DNA from: Saussurea involucrata
Lineage: Eukaryota; Streptophyta; Magnoliopsida; Asterales; Asteraceae
NCBI GenBank assembly: GCA_033807775.1
Contig: CM066314.1
Location: 149,967,429 to 150,031,428 of the forward strand
Length of the DNA stretch: 64,000 nt
Direction: 5' to 3'
Positions 30,331 through 41,899 of this stretch are shown one piece after another. The position numbers were made by a program, and so were the translations under genes. Position 1 is the first letter of the stretch; each line of letters opens with the position of its first letter. The notes below the pieces were generated by a model. It was not told the origin of the DNA. It did no database searches and saw nothing but the letters and a program-made list of their open reading frames with translations.

Positions 30331-31667
30331 CTGTAGATCTGTGAGACTGATAAACGAAACGAGGCAGGCAACGACGAGCTCAAGAAGAAGACAACAGTTT
30401 TACCCCTCACTCTCTCAGCCCTCACGAGTCAGTCACGATTTCGGTACTTTTACTAAAGTTCTACCCTAATTTTCTTCTTTATTTGCTGAATTAGTGTTAT
30501 GAAATTGACTAATTGTCTAATTGAGTGAATATGTGTTGATTATTTGTTGAATTGTTGTGATTTGTGAATTAGTGAACTGTGAATATGTGATTATTTGTGA
30601 ATTAGTGATTTAGTGAGTATGTGAATTAGTGAATATGTGATTATTTGGAAAACTTTAGCTGAAGAATAGAAGAAAGTTTATTAGTTGATTGCCCTAAAAT
30701 TGATATTAGTTTTTGCCCTAAACTTGATTTTAGTTTATTAGTTGATTGCCCTAAATTTGATTTTAGTTTTTGTCCTAAATTTGATATTAGTCATACCTCG
30801 ATTTCATTGATTTGTTTGCATAATTTATCTACTTGTTTTGAGTTCTTATACTAGTCTTACCAAAAAAAACCCAAAATTTACACTCGAAATCAACCAAAAA
30901 ATCGAAAAAATCTTTTAAAATCAGTAAAAAAAACCCAAAAAGTCTCTCGAATCAACACAAAGATACCAAAAAAATCCATCGAATCAACACAAAAACTTAA
31001 AAAATCCCTCGAAATCAACCAAAAAACTGAGAATTTTTTTTCTCGAAATCAATCAAAAACTTAAAAAATCCCCCAAAGGGGGAATGCGGCTAAAAGCTAC
31101 TTAAATGACAAATTGGTTTTACAAGGTGCGTTTAAATGACAAATTAGTCTTACAAGGTCCGGCCCCTGCGGTTTTAAAGCTTGTGTTCCGCCCCTGCATA
31201 CGTGTATCTCAGTTAAAATCACATGAAACTCGCATCGATTAAATTAGGTCTACTTGCTACCTGGTAGCTCCCAATCCTACACAAAATCATAACATTTCTC
31301 TAAGCACACATGTTTACAATTTTTTTTTGTTAAATTATCAAATTCTTAAAGGAGTTCCTAAAACATGTTATTTTCTAATTCGGTCAAATATTTAGACAAC
31401 AAAATCATTCTTCATCCCCATTTTGCCATCACCATCAAATATAGTTATATACATATACATTTAATATAACTTGGAACTCTTAAATCTATTTGGGTTCTGC
31501 TTACAACCTCAATATATAATATAAAATACATATGATATATATAAAATATACATTGAACCCATCACCAATTGCCTTTTACCATCAATGGCCAACTCTTGTT
31601 TCAAATTATATTATATAACATATATAAATCCATTCCACCAAAAATACATCCAAACATGTATAGTGGA

Positions 31668-31668
<1 letters not shown>
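30331..31668. other. Intergenic DNA with short tandem repeats, no gene seen
   Basis: Contains degenerate tandem arrays: GTGAATTAGTGAATATGTGA-type units at 30500-30650, TTGATTTTAGTTTATTAGTT-type units at 30680-30790, and AAAAAATCCCTCGAAATCAA-type units at 30850-31075. A duplicated AAATGACAAATT...TTACAAGG phrase lies at 31104-31160. AT-rich after that. Confidence 0.6.
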
Positions 31669-31733
<65 letters not shown>

Positions 31734-32056
31734 GCGGGTTCAAACGAGGAGCGTACCAATTTAAGAGAACGTGAGGAGCAATTGATAGTTATGAATCACA
31801 TGTGATTGACAGTTGTGGATCACATGTGATTCACAACTGATCTGGATGAGAATCGACAGTTATGGATCACATGTGATTGGCAGTTGTGGATCATTAATGA
31901 TCCGCGACTTGCACGCGTCGCGAACCAGGTCGCGCCACTTTTGCGCGAATTTTCGAAAACCATCCGATTTTTTAGCGTTGTAAATCATATGTGATCAGAA
32001 GCATGAGAGTGCTCCTCGCGTTCTCGTAAATAGGTACGCTCCTCGTTTGAACCCTC

Positions 32057-32098
<42 letters not shown>
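31669..32098. mobile_element. Foldback MITE (family T) set in TA/CT microsatellites, copy 1
   Basis: The core 31731-32058 has terminal inverted repeats of about 45 bp: GGGTTCAAACGAGGAGCGTA on the left and TACGCTCCTCGTTTGAACCC on the right. It is embedded in (TA)n on the left (31669-31730) and (CT)n plus (TA)n on the right (32059-32098). The interior carries CACATGTGATTCAC palindromes and a GCGC-rich segment. A second copy lies at 45278-45580. It encodes no protein and is probably non-autonomous; the superfamily is uncertain because the target sequence is itself a microsatellite. Confidence 0.75.
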
Positions 32099-32102
<4 letters not shown>

Positions 32103-32714
32103 GTCGGTCGTGAGGTATCGGAGGTCCAGGACAAATAGCCAAGAAAATGCCTTGATAAATATATATGAAACAAATATAAACTATGTAGGTTTTCGGAACC
32201 AACAATTTATGTTCATATTTGTCTATATAGTAAAAAAAATATAGTTTAGTCGATTAAAAATCTTACTTATGTGCCTGAAATACAACACTCTACGATTGAG
32301 TTAAGATCAGATTTCAGCAAAAATCAGTTGAAACTAATAGGGTGTCATGTGCATGAGTAGTCTTAGAGAATAATCCTTAAGGCAGATCGATTCGTGAGCG
32401 ATTACCCATTGGTGAGAACACTGAGGAGGAACAATGTTCAGATCAAAGTGAAATGATAGTCTGCAATATGGTTTTTAGAATTAAATTTTTTTTAACTTGT
32501 TATATTTGAAAAAACTAATCATCATCTTGTAAAAAGTAAGAAAATGAAGAGTTTTATATCTTTTACTTTTTTGATTTGTATGAAAATAGAAACAAATAAA
32601 CTTGAAATTAAATAAAACAAAAAAATTTAACTTCTCTTGTTTTAATGGGAGAATAACAAGTTGTGAGTTATTTGTAAGGCTTGTATAAGATCAAAATATA
32701 TGAATCCAATATGA
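32099..32714. other. AT-rich intergenic DNA, no gene seen
   Basis: No open frame, repeat end or RNA gene is recognisable. Poly-A/T-rich sequence at 32480-32640. Confidence 0.5.
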
Positions 32715-32903
32715 CAAATAGACAACAAAATCACTCATGGTGTGGTGATAGAACACTCATCTTCCAAGTAGGAGGTCATTGGTTCGAATTTTAGGTGTGT
32801 TATGGTGGCTAATTATCATTTTTCCAAACTAATAAATACACCTTAGGCTTGTGCCGTTCATGCCTTGGACTTGGTTGATTCCCATGGTCGTCGTCCAATA
32901 AAT
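32715..32903 (+). mobile_element. tRNA-derived SINE
   Basis: The left end resembles a tRNA head with internal RNA polymerase III promoter boxes: box A-like TGGTGTGGTGATAGAACAC (from about 32738) and box B GGTTCGAATTT (near 32781). Between them is CATCTTCCAAGTAGGAGGTC, a phrase common in plant tRNA-derived SINEs. The 3' part ends CATGGTCGTCGTCCAATAAA near 32903. No clear target duplication was found. SINEs are transcribed by Pol III and copied by LINE enzymes in trans. Confidence 0.6.
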
Positions 32904-32911
32904 ATACATAT

Positions 32912-33541
32912 TAGGGGTGAGCTTAACCGGGTACCCGACCAAATTTCATGGAACTGGAACCGCTTAAATCGGTTCTCTGTATTTTGAATCCGGTCCCGGA
33001 ACCGTCGGTTCCAGTTCATGGTACCCAATGTCAACTTTTTTTTTAAAAAATTGACAGTTCATACAATAAAAATTGTAATTATAAGTCTATTGCAAACTAT
33101 AAAGTACCAACATAAAGTAATAAATACAACAAATGGTGAAAACTAATCCGATAAAAACTAATTATTGCAAAAATAAATTAGAAACTCTCGAGTATTGAGT
33201 CTTGACATCAACAAAACGACTTCCATAACAATTCACGTCTTTACGTCAGCACCTCAAAAAAACACTTGGATGAAAACAAATAAAACACCTAATAAATGTA
33301 CAAAAGTAATACTACATCATTAAATATTTAAATATATAAATAATTGTTATTAAAAAATAGCGGGACCGGGTACCCAGTGGGTAACGGTTCCAAAAACATG
33401 AGAACCAGAACCGGAACCAGTCTTAATCAGTTCCGTATTTTAGGAACCGGAACCAATCACATCGGTTCCGATTCTGGAACCGGCAGTTCCAGAGCAGTTC
33501 CGGTTTCAAAGACGGATACCCAATTCTGATGCTTACCCCTA
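32912..33541. mobile_element. hAT-type non-autonomous element with TAGGGGTRAGC ends
   Basis: Terminal inverted repeats TAGGGGTGAGCTTAACCGGG and CCGGATACCC...GCTTACCCCTA match over about 29 bp with mismatches. The interior near both ends repeats GGAACCGG and GGTTCC words. The expected 8-bp duplication cannot be confirmed, because another hAT-like end starts at 33540 and disrupts the right flank. No transposase is encoded. Confidence 0.65.
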
Positions 33542-33890
33542 GGGGTGCTCACGGCCACGGGTTAGGTTGATCGGCTTGAAGGCATTTCGACACATCAACC
33601 CAATGTTGGCGGTTTAAAAAAATTTCAACCCAACCCAACCCATTCGGGTTGATCGGGTTGGTCGGGTTGTGTTTAAACAAGGTAAAATCAAAATTAGAAA
33701 CATAAAAATAAATGAAACATGCCTTTAAAATACAACCGATAATTCACACAATATATAGATATTACATATAAAAATGTCTAAACCAAATATGATCAAATAA
33801 CTTGACGTCTCTGATTTGCATATTTCTTAAATCTTAAATATATCACCATCAACTGTTTTTCTCAATTTGCATAAATATGTTAGCATTTAT
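33540..33890. mobile_element. Second hAT-like element, left part
   Basis: Starts TAGGGGTGCTCACGGCCACG and continues into GGGTTGATCGGG words (33590-33670). Related GGGTTCATCGGGTTGGG sequence at 34655-34690 may be the other end, with two hairpin elements inserted between. The terminal bases overlap the right end of the preceding hAT element (CCCCTAGGGG). Confidence 0.5.
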
Positions 33891-34245
33891 AGAGGAATCT
33901 TCAAATGTAAACCATCATTTTCGTGTACTCTCGATTTCATAGGTTTTTTTGATAGTTTTTTTTATGAAATTGTTTATTTTGATGAAATTGTTTCATATCA
34001 TTCATTTCTTGATGAATTTTTTTTACGAAATTTGTAGTTTCATAGGTGAAAACGAAAATGTATGAAACAGTTTAATAAGAATGAAAAAAACCTATGAAAC
34101 TACAAATTTCATAAAAAAAATCATCAAGAAATGAATGATATGAAACAATTTCATCAAAATAAACAATTTCATAAAAATAATTACCAAAAAAAACTATGAA
34201 ATTGACGGTTTACACGAAAATGATGGTTTACATTTGAAGAGGACT
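33891..34245. mobile_element. Long-hairpin element (family H), copy 1
   Basis: Two arms of about 160 bp are inverted complements: the left arm runs from AATCTTCAAATGTAAACCATC to GTAGTTTCATAGG, and the right arm returns to GATGGTTTACATTTGAAGAGG. Many GTTTCATA/TATGAAAC words. Transcription would give a near-perfect RNA hairpin. A (TA)n tract follows. Copies: 34288-34624 and, truncated, 43768-43978. Confidence 0.75.
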
Positions 34246-34287
34246 ATATATATATATATATAGATGGATAATAAATTATAAACCGCT

Positions 34288-34624
34288 AAATGTATGTAAA
34301 CTTGTAAACTTTTGGATTTCATAGGTTTTCTTGATGAAATTATTTTATGAAATTGTTTATTTTGATAAAAATGTTTCATATCATTCATTTTTTAATGAAA
34401 TTGTTTCATATATTTGTGTTTTTTATGTAAAACGAAAAAGTTTCATCAAGTTTCATAGGAATGAAAAAAAAATATGAAACTACATAAAAAACACAAATAT
34501 ATGAAACAATTTCATCAATAAATGAATGATATGAAACAATTTCATCAAAATAAACAATTTCATGAAAAAAAATTCATTAAAAACCTACGAAATCCAAAGT
34601 TTACACGGAAAAAAGTTTACAAAA
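34288..34624. mobile_element. Long-hairpin element (family H), copy 2
   Basis: Left arm from GTAAACTTGTAAACTTTTGG through GATTTCATAGG; right arm returns through CCTACGAAATCCAAAGTTTA. It shares TTTCATATCATTCATTT and related words with copy 1. (TA)n tracts lie on both sides (34246-34262 and 34636-34656). Confidence 0.7.
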
Positions 34625-34690
34625 TAGTGAGTCTATATATATATATATATATCGGGTTCATCGGGTTGGGTTGGATTCAAATTCCAAATA

Positions 34691-36450
34691 CCGCATTTGT
34701 TCGGCAATGGAATTCCGTGGACAGAATTCTTTTAAGGGGGAGGTGTTGTAACACCTCATGTCCATAAAATAAGAATCTTTTGGAAGTTAGAGACTAATTT
34801 GTAATTTGTGAGATTTGGGGACCTAAAGCTAATTTTTGGAGGAATAAAAGGGGTAAAACCCTAAACCATCTTCATTTTTGGTTCATATGTATTTGAGAGG
34901 CTAGCGATGGATGGAGAGAAATCAGATTCATCTTCATTGGGAACTTGGTGCAAGGAGTGATTCAGAGATTGAACTCCATCTTCATCAAGGTAAGCAATCA
35001 TCTCCTTTACCTCTTGTCTTGGTTTTGAGTTGAAGTATGATTGGGGTTTTGATTGATAATCCATTTTGATGGTTTGATTCATGTTTAATAAGAAGAAGAG
35101 GATTTGATAGTACTTCTTATTGATTTAATGACTTACATTGAGAGAACTTCATCATTTTCATGGTAAGCTCTTGAATGGAAAATATTTGGGTTTTGGGTTT
35201 GAAATCAAGAATCAATAAATGGATTAGATTGGTATAAATGTTGTTTTGGTGTTGGTTTAATGTCCCTAAGGGTTTAACATATCAAACCCATCGATTTGCT
35301 AGCTTTAAAAACTGTTTTGGAAGAGTTAGGAGTGAGAAGGTATGAAAATCCATGGTTGCAAGTCGTGCAGGACTGGAGTGTGCAGTCCAGCAGGTTGCGC
35401 GGGCTAGGCCGCGACTTGAGGTCGCGGGCCAAGCCGCACAAGTGGTTGTTTGTGGATTTTCTTCAGTTTGCTTCGTTTCTCGTTCGGGTTTTGGATCGAG
35501 ACATCGTTTTGGGGGTTTATTATGATTGATTTTGGGATGTAATTAGATGGTTTAACACCATCCTTATGACGTTCAATTCAGGTGTTCGGTTTGAGCTAAA
35601 GTGAGTTTCGGAGCGTGTGTCGATTTGCTAAAGCTCAGGTGAGTTCCCTTAACTTTTTGTGCAAATGAAATGTTTTGCTAAAGTTTTCATAACTGAATAT
35701 AGTATTGAGAATGATGGCATGATTAAACACTTTGAAAAGCCTTGTTATTACATGATGTGGAAATGTTCGTTAATGCACGCGCTTTATGAAATTCTTTATA
35801 AAAGTACATGATTGGCTTACGTTTTGTTATCCATTACTTGACATGATGTGTTGGAGTCGGGTTGCACAGTGGGAGTAGTGTACCTTGGGATATCATATAT
35901 CCCTTGGGAGTTGATTTATACACCCCGTATGTCTGGAATCTGTTTCCTGTATATGTGGGAATGGGGAGTCTGCTTGGGCCCCGTAGGCGAAAGTGGAGTC
36001 GGCTTGGGCCCCAATCGTGGATACTACCGGGTGGTAGAGATTGTCTATGAACACTGTGCAAATACCCAAGTGTGATGTTTCTTGGTTGAAATGCTTTTGA
36101 TGGGCCATTATGGTGGTTTGCATATTGACGTATGTGGTTTGTTAAACTGTTTTTGGGAGGGGATTCACTAGACCTGATGGTCTAACCCTCGCTTTTCAAA
36201 AATCAAAAACCATTTTCAGGTTAGAGTTTTATTTGGGGTTTCATCTAGAGAAGATGGAAAGAGGTGACGTTGTAGAAGAGGTGTAGTAGTGGAGACTTAT
36301 AGTTCACCGTCGGGCTTCCTGTAACATCTCAGTTGTGAAGGTGTTTATCCGCCGCGTACTTACAGTTAGAGTTGATGTAAATTGTATACTTTGGGACCAT
36401 TTTTGGTTGTAATGTTGCGAATTTTATTTTATAGAAATTGGGTTGTTACA
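34691..36450 (+). mobile_element. Tekay-like Gypsy remnant: 3' end of internal region and 3' LTR
   Basis: The short internal piece ends CTTTTAAGGGGGAGGTGT (polypurine tract near 34729-34743). The translated end WNSVDRILLRGR resembles the C-terminus of chromovirus pol. The LTR runs 34747-36450 (1,704 bp) with ends TGTAACACCTC and GGGTTGTTACA. TGTAACACC...TTACA termini are typical of Tekay/Del-like chromoviruses. The upstream internal region is missing, truncated near the hairpin and hAT sequences. On the right it abuts a Mutator-like fragment, suggesting it inserted there. Long open frames in the LTR have no family features. Confidence 0.7.
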
Positions 36451-36683
36451 TTCTCGTACTATCATTTTTTATCACATGCAACCGTCTTTTAGTTTGTATA
36501 CATGCATATCTATCAACCTTTTTATACCATCTTTACTCCCAAAAACTTTGCCAACATAGAAGCATGAACTCTCTTCAATGCCAGAAATTGTTGTTTTCTC
36601 CTTTCTCAACTTCTTTAGTAGTGTTTTCCTTTTTTTCTCCATATCAGAATCATTTGTATTTAGGCATGGGAATGGGCCCCGAC

Positions 36684-37411
36684 TAGGGGTGAGCATCGGT
36701 CGGGTTGTTCGGGTTCAGGTGGCCAAAGTTCGGGTTTTTCGGTTTTCGGGTGGAAGTAGGAGGCCCCGAAACCCGTCCAAAGTGTAGTTCGGGGTTTTCG
36801 GGTTCGGGTTCATCGGTCGGGTTGTTCGGGTTGGGCCGATCCCAAGCCCAGTTTTGGGGTATGCTTGTAGGTTGTAAATGTTTGCAGGCTGCATGCGAGT
36901 TCTATTTTAGTTAGTAAATTTATTGTTGTATGTTTGCAGGTTGCATGCGAGTTCTATGTTTGCAGTTTGCATGCGAAACCGTTGATCACAATTAAACACA
37001 CACACACACACAGCTTAAACACACACACACACACCTCACACACACACCTCACACACACGTACATCACATTAAGCACACACACACACACACACAACACACA
37101 TACATAATTACATACTCAGTTCATACTTAGCTTAAATCTTAAACACACACACACACACAACACACATGAAAACATACTCAGCAGCATATATATTTACGAT
37201 TTATTGGAAAAAAAGAAAAAAAATTAAAAAGTTCGGGTTTCGGTTGGGTTCGGGTTTGGGAAAACCCAACCCAAACCGAACCGAAATACCCGATATATAC
37301 TTTCGGGTTCGGGCAAGTTCGGGTTCGGGTGAATCGGGTGGCTCAAGTTCGGGCAAGTTCGGGTTCGGGTCGGTCGGGTTGTTCGGGTCGGTCGGGTTTT
37401 GCTCACCCCTA
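36684..37411. mobile_element. Inner hAT-type element (TSD GCCCCGAC) nested in the outer one
   Basis: Ends TAGGGGTGAGCATCGGTCGG and CCGACC...GTTTTGCTCACCCCTA form inverted repeats, flanked by a perfect 8-bp duplication GCCCCGAC at 36676-36683 and 37412-37419. The 728-bp element has GTTCGGGTT-rich subterminal regions and a (CA)n interior (about 37000-37160). No coding capacity. The ends resemble those of the element at 32912-33541 (TAGGGGTGAGC). Confidence 0.9.
36996..37165 (+). repeat. Interrupted (CA)n microsatellite
   Basis: Five ACACACAC runs separated by short spacers, inside the inner hAT element. Confidence 0.9.
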
Positions 37412-40324
37412 GCCCCGACCTGTCGGGGAACCCGGTCCACCCACCCCGATTGGGGATGGTGATTCCTCGCTAAACCAGGGATGGGGATGGGGATCCCCGT
37501 TTGTCCCAAATCGGGGACGGGGACGGGGATGGCACTCCTCGCCCCGCCCCGTCCCCGTTATATATTTAAATTAATAAATTAAATATATATATATATGATA
37601 TGCATTATTTATTTAATGCATAATGTGTCTTTTTCTTATATTTTGAGTTAGAATATTTTATTTATCCCAACATTTGAGTCATTTTTGTTTACTTGTTTTT
37701 ACCTTTTGTTTCATGGAGTTAAGTTCTTGATTTACCTGTTTTTTACTTAAATAGGAAGGTTAAATGTGAATTTAATTATAGTGCAGCCATTTACAATGCT
37801 ACAGCATTGAGAATCAGCATTGTGGAATGAAGAAGTGACGTGGAGGAGACTTTTGGGAAGCTGACTTTTCTGCATTGATCCAACCATGTTTCAGGAGAAA
37901 GAAATTCAATGCTTGATCTATTTTGTAAACTCTTAGTTAGCTTTTTAAGCATGGAGTTGTAATCGTGATATTTACCTTTATGAATAGTGTAGTAGGTAGT
38001 TCTTTATGTTTGTGTGTAACCTTGCCTCTCCTCCTAGTAGTATAAATAGGAGGGTTGTGCATCTTCTTTTGGTAGACAATTTTATGGATTAGTTCTCACA
38101 GCTGGTTTGCAGGTCTCAAGTTTAATTTTATGCATTTCTACTTTATGTTCTTCATCTTGTTCATGTTCTTATTATCAGCTATGAGTTGCTGCAGCATTGG
38201 TACAACATTGCTGCACTAACTTATAGTCTTTTAATTCTTGCATTTTACTTTATTGTCATTTACGTTTCTGTCTTTAATTTCTGTCTTTAATTTCTGTAAT
38301 TTATATTTATTGTCATTTACATTCAAGTATGAGTAGCTAGTTTAATAGCTTGGGTGTGAGATTAAAGGGTGAGGTTTTAAACATAATGAAAAGTGGGCAT
38401 CGTTTCTCAATAATGATGTTTACCATTTCATGTTAAGTTTTATAAAAGATTAAGTTACTTCAGGACGGTTGATCACTTTGAAAGTGTTAAAGTGCCATGG
38501 CGTCATAGATGAGCCATTGATATGCACGTCAATCCGAATGACAAAGGAAGTAGGCTTGAGAGAGCTACTGACAAAGAGATTTATCATCTTTGTTCTTTCT
38601 GGTTGATTTTGCCCGATAAGTTGATCATATGTCTTGATGGTAACAGTGTAGAGTGCGAGTCAGAGATGATCCACTTAGAACACGTCAACTTAACAGCTAG
38701 ACCAATAGTGAATTGCTGAAAACCCGAGAGGACATCCTGAAAAGTAGATGGTAAACTTAAGTGTTAAGAGACAAATGTTATAGCATTGCTACAGCATTGG
38801 TCTGCTGGAATTTATGTTTACATTTCACCCCAACATCTTACACCTTTGCTTTCTTTATTATTTGTTCAATATAATCTGTGATAACTCCAAAAAAGAAATA
38901 TTGTCTTCGAATTGATCTTTGAAAATCATTTCTTCTACTAGACTTTTATTGCACTTTTACTCCAATCTCTGTGAGACGATACTTGGTTCTTACCATTTTA
39001 TTACTTGAAAAACGACATTAGATCTCATTGTATACTTGCGGTGAGGTTTAATTAGCACACGTCTATCGGTGTATTCAAAGCACTGTCAATATATTATCTA
39101 TTTAAGCTAAATTGGTAATTCATAATTTCCTATTTTCCTATTTTCTAACTAGGTTTAGAATATAAAATTGTTATTTTTCGAATATTAGTATGTATTTTGG
39201 ACGTCAAATCAATATATAATTACTCGATAAGGTTTTGGATATTAATTGATATATTTTGGTACGTGTGACGTTAATTTTTTTCGGATTAGGTTGAATTTCT
39301 TTTGGCTTTAGGTTATTAATTACTATATGATGTTGTAATTTTTATTAAAATAACTTTTTTTGTATTAAAATAATTATTTTTGTATTAAAATATAAAAAAT
39401 CGATCGGGGAAAAATCCCCGTTTCCCCGTTGGGGATTCCCGTTCCACGGTGGGGATGGGGATGGGGATGGGGATATGATCATATTCCCCGGCGGAGGCGG
39501 GGACGGGGGGATGAATATAATGATCGGGGACGAGGATGGGGATTGAGGTCCCCGCCTCATTCCCATGCCTATTTGTATTGCTTTCAAGATCATCCATATC
39601 CACTGCATCCACATCTCCAGATACATTTGAATCATCGGTATTCAAATCTTCATTTCCAACCCATTCAACATCTAGATCAATGTTTGTCCTAAAGGTATCA
39701 TGTCCACTTCAACTTTATCAACTACGTTATGCGTCTCTTCTATAAACTCATCTTCATCACTTCCTTCCATTTGATAGTAGTCAATATCAAAAAAAGGATC
39801 AAGTTCATCAAACATGTCAGAGCTTTCGTTTCTAATGCGTTTTCTTCATTGTGATTAATATAAGCCACCTCTTTGCCCTTTTCTTCTTCATCAATCCAAC
39901 CTAGTTTGGCAAGAACTACGCGAACCTCTTGAGACTTTCTTCGTACACGTACTAAACTCGGGTGAGCCTTCATCAGGGAGTTCCTCTATAACCACCTTAC
40001 TACCACCAGGACTCATATTATATGTATCCAGCCTACTTTCCCATTGTTCAGTGCAAATGTCAAAAAGTCTACAATCAGGCACAAATTTCAACAGCTCTAG
40101 CATGTCTGCATTACTACCCAAAGCATGAAGTCGAACATCTAAGTCCTTCCGAGGAAAATTAATGAAAATTTTAGGGAGGATGCACGGTGTAATTTTGTGT
40201 AAATCAGAGGGACCAATGGTGTAATTTACTCTATTTTATTAGGTGATAAATATGACTATTTATTTTTTATTTTTTTTTTATTTTTTTTTTTAACGGTGTT
40301 AGGATATGGACAAAAGCCGTATAA

Positions 40325-40685
40325 GAGCATCTCCAACCGACCTGCACAAACCTAAAAATAGAGGTTTTACAACTCCAATCGACCTGCAAGACGGCAAAAA
40401 ATTTGCCGGTCAATGAGAGATGAAGCTGATCGACCTTCATGTTTGAAGGGCTACTGTTTGCACTGCAAATTTAGAGGGCCCACATTTTGTTATTTATTTA
40501 ATTGTTAAATACAATTTTCTTAATATATTTAATGTTTAGTTTAATACATTTAATATTTTATCTTTTTATATTAGTGTGGGGTCCATAGATTTAGTGTTTT
40601 ATTAGTCTGGTTGGAGTGGGTTTTCTTTTTGGTGTTGATGGGCTCATAAAATTTGGTGTTTTTGGTGTTATGGTTGGAGACGGTC
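40325..40685. mobile_element. Harbinger-type MITE (TSD TAA)
   Basis: Terminal inverted repeats GAGCATCTCCAACC and GGTTGGAGACGGTC (12 of 14 match) with TAA on both sides (40322-40324 and 40686-40688). TAA/TTA targets and GAGCATCTCCAACC-like ends are usual for Tourist-like MITEs. 361 bp, non-coding. The interior repeats the phrase (C/T)CCAAYCGACCTGCA at both ends of the left half. Confidence 0.85.
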
Positions 40686-41899
40686 TAATAGGGTTTTTTA
40701 ACCATCAATTTTTGGTTTCTCCAAATAGCAAGATTTTGATCCAAGCTTTCTATAAGAAGGTATGCATCGATCTTTATCCTAATTTACACATGTATATCGA
40801 TTGGTGCCGTTTTTCTGGCTTTCCATCTAAAAGGTTGGGTTTGTGTTGTTTCTGCTTTACTGTTTTCTTAAGGTGGTTGTTTTTTTTTTTTTTTTGGAAG
40901 GGTGTCCTAGGCTGTGCCTAGACTAATCCTTGGCAAATTATGACCGTAAGATATCAGCCTTTGATTAAACCTCAGTAGCCACAATTGTTGTGTATTAGAA
41001 CCTGGCCCTGGCCTTAACCAGTACGCCACAACCCTTGTGGTTAAGGTGGTTGTTGTTGTTGTTGTTGATGTTTGGGATTGTGTATTTCTTGATTACAATG
41101 AATAAAAGGTTGATCGATTTGTTTATTTTAGCATCTGTCATGAGCTGCTTGATATGTAAAGCGCTGCTTATTATCATTATCATGATCTTTTGTTGGTTTT
41201 ACAAAAACAGTCTTATAGATTCAGACTTCAACTTGTTGGTTTTGTTGAGATATTAACACAATGGATAACATTTAGGATAAGGTTTCTTTCTATCGTTTCT
41301 TCGTATTGATTGTTTCATCTTCATATTCTGCAAGTTTTGTTTACGATTGTTTCTTCTTCGTATTCTGCAAGTTTTGTTTGATTAAAGTAGTAGTTTAATG
41401 TACTAATCGTTTACATACATAACTCCGAGTTACAAAATTAGGATTGTGGGAATGTTATAACTAACTAACTAACACATGTTGTTTAAAATTGATGGTGGCT
41501 TTGTGTGGCTGGAATTCATATCCCATTATCAACTTTAGTCATCTTGGATCTAAATAGATGAAAGGGGAAGTAGATATATATAGTAACATAATTGTTGAAA
41601 GGCCATCCAAGTGACTTAAATCATGTTGCATATTGTGATTTATATATATATATATACATGTAAATCGATGCAAGTTACATCATATTGTGATGAAATCAAC
41701 AACCATGCTGATGCTGTCCAACCAGCAAGAGTGAGTATATGTGGACTTCCTTTGGTATTTGAATTATGGTACCCTGTGTTGTGTTGGATGTATACCCTTT
41801 ATAGCTTTTATTTATCGTAGATTGTAGTATCTGAAACAAATTAGAATGGTGTGAAATTGAGATGAATAACATAAAATATGTATTTTTGTTGTGATGCAG
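40686..41899. other. Intergenic DNA; possible minus-strand SINE at 40927-41045
   Basis: On the minus strand 41045-40927 reads GTTGTGGCGTACTGGTTAAGG and then AGGTTCTAATACAC, which loosely match Pol III box A and box B of a tRNA-derived SINE. The rest is AT-rich with no open frame of note. A short (TA)n lies at 41640-41657. Confidence 0.35.

Larger units (their letters stand above)
36661..39571. mobile_element. Outer hAT-type element (TSD TTTGTATT)
   Basis: Terminal inverted repeats TAGGCATGGGAATGGGCCCC and TGAGG...CATTCCCATGCCTA, with a perfect 8-bp duplication TTTGTATT at 36653-36660 and 39572-39579. The subterminal regions are full of GGGGATGGGGATGG words on both sides (37420-37560, 39410-39550). 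It lies inside the MULE fragment, whose coding sequence resumes on both sides. Excluding a nested copy it is about 2.2 kb, with no transposase seen. The interior (37560-39390) is AT-rich with a TATA-like TAGTATAAATAGGAGG at 38036-38052 and repeated GCTACAGCATTG words. Confidence 0.85.
36451..40165 (-). pseudogene. Mutator-like (MULE) transposase N-terminal fragment, split by nested hAT elements
   Basis: On the minus strand, coding sequence runs from about 40165 to 39580 and resumes at 36652-36470 after the hAT insertion. The first part has LHALGSNADMLELLKFVPDC followed by FDICTEQW, characteristic of the N-terminal region of plant MuDR-type proteins. After an acidic linker the second part has SCFYVGKVFGSKDGIKRLID, which matches the start of the MULE DNA-binding region. 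The frame is broken in several places (stops near 39891 and 39740, frameshift near 36472) and is cut at 36450 by the Tekay-like LTR. The catalytic DDE domain is absent. Confidence 0.65.

Noticed and set aside
35848..36123. Overlapping open frames on both strands
   Set aside because: Inside the Tekay-like LTR, without family motifs; chance frames in a GC-richer stretch.
37166..37509. Overlapping Pro/Asn- and Gly/Ser-rich ORFs on both strands
   Set aside because: Produced by GTTCGGGTT repeats at the end of the inner hAT element; open in several frames because of repeat composition.
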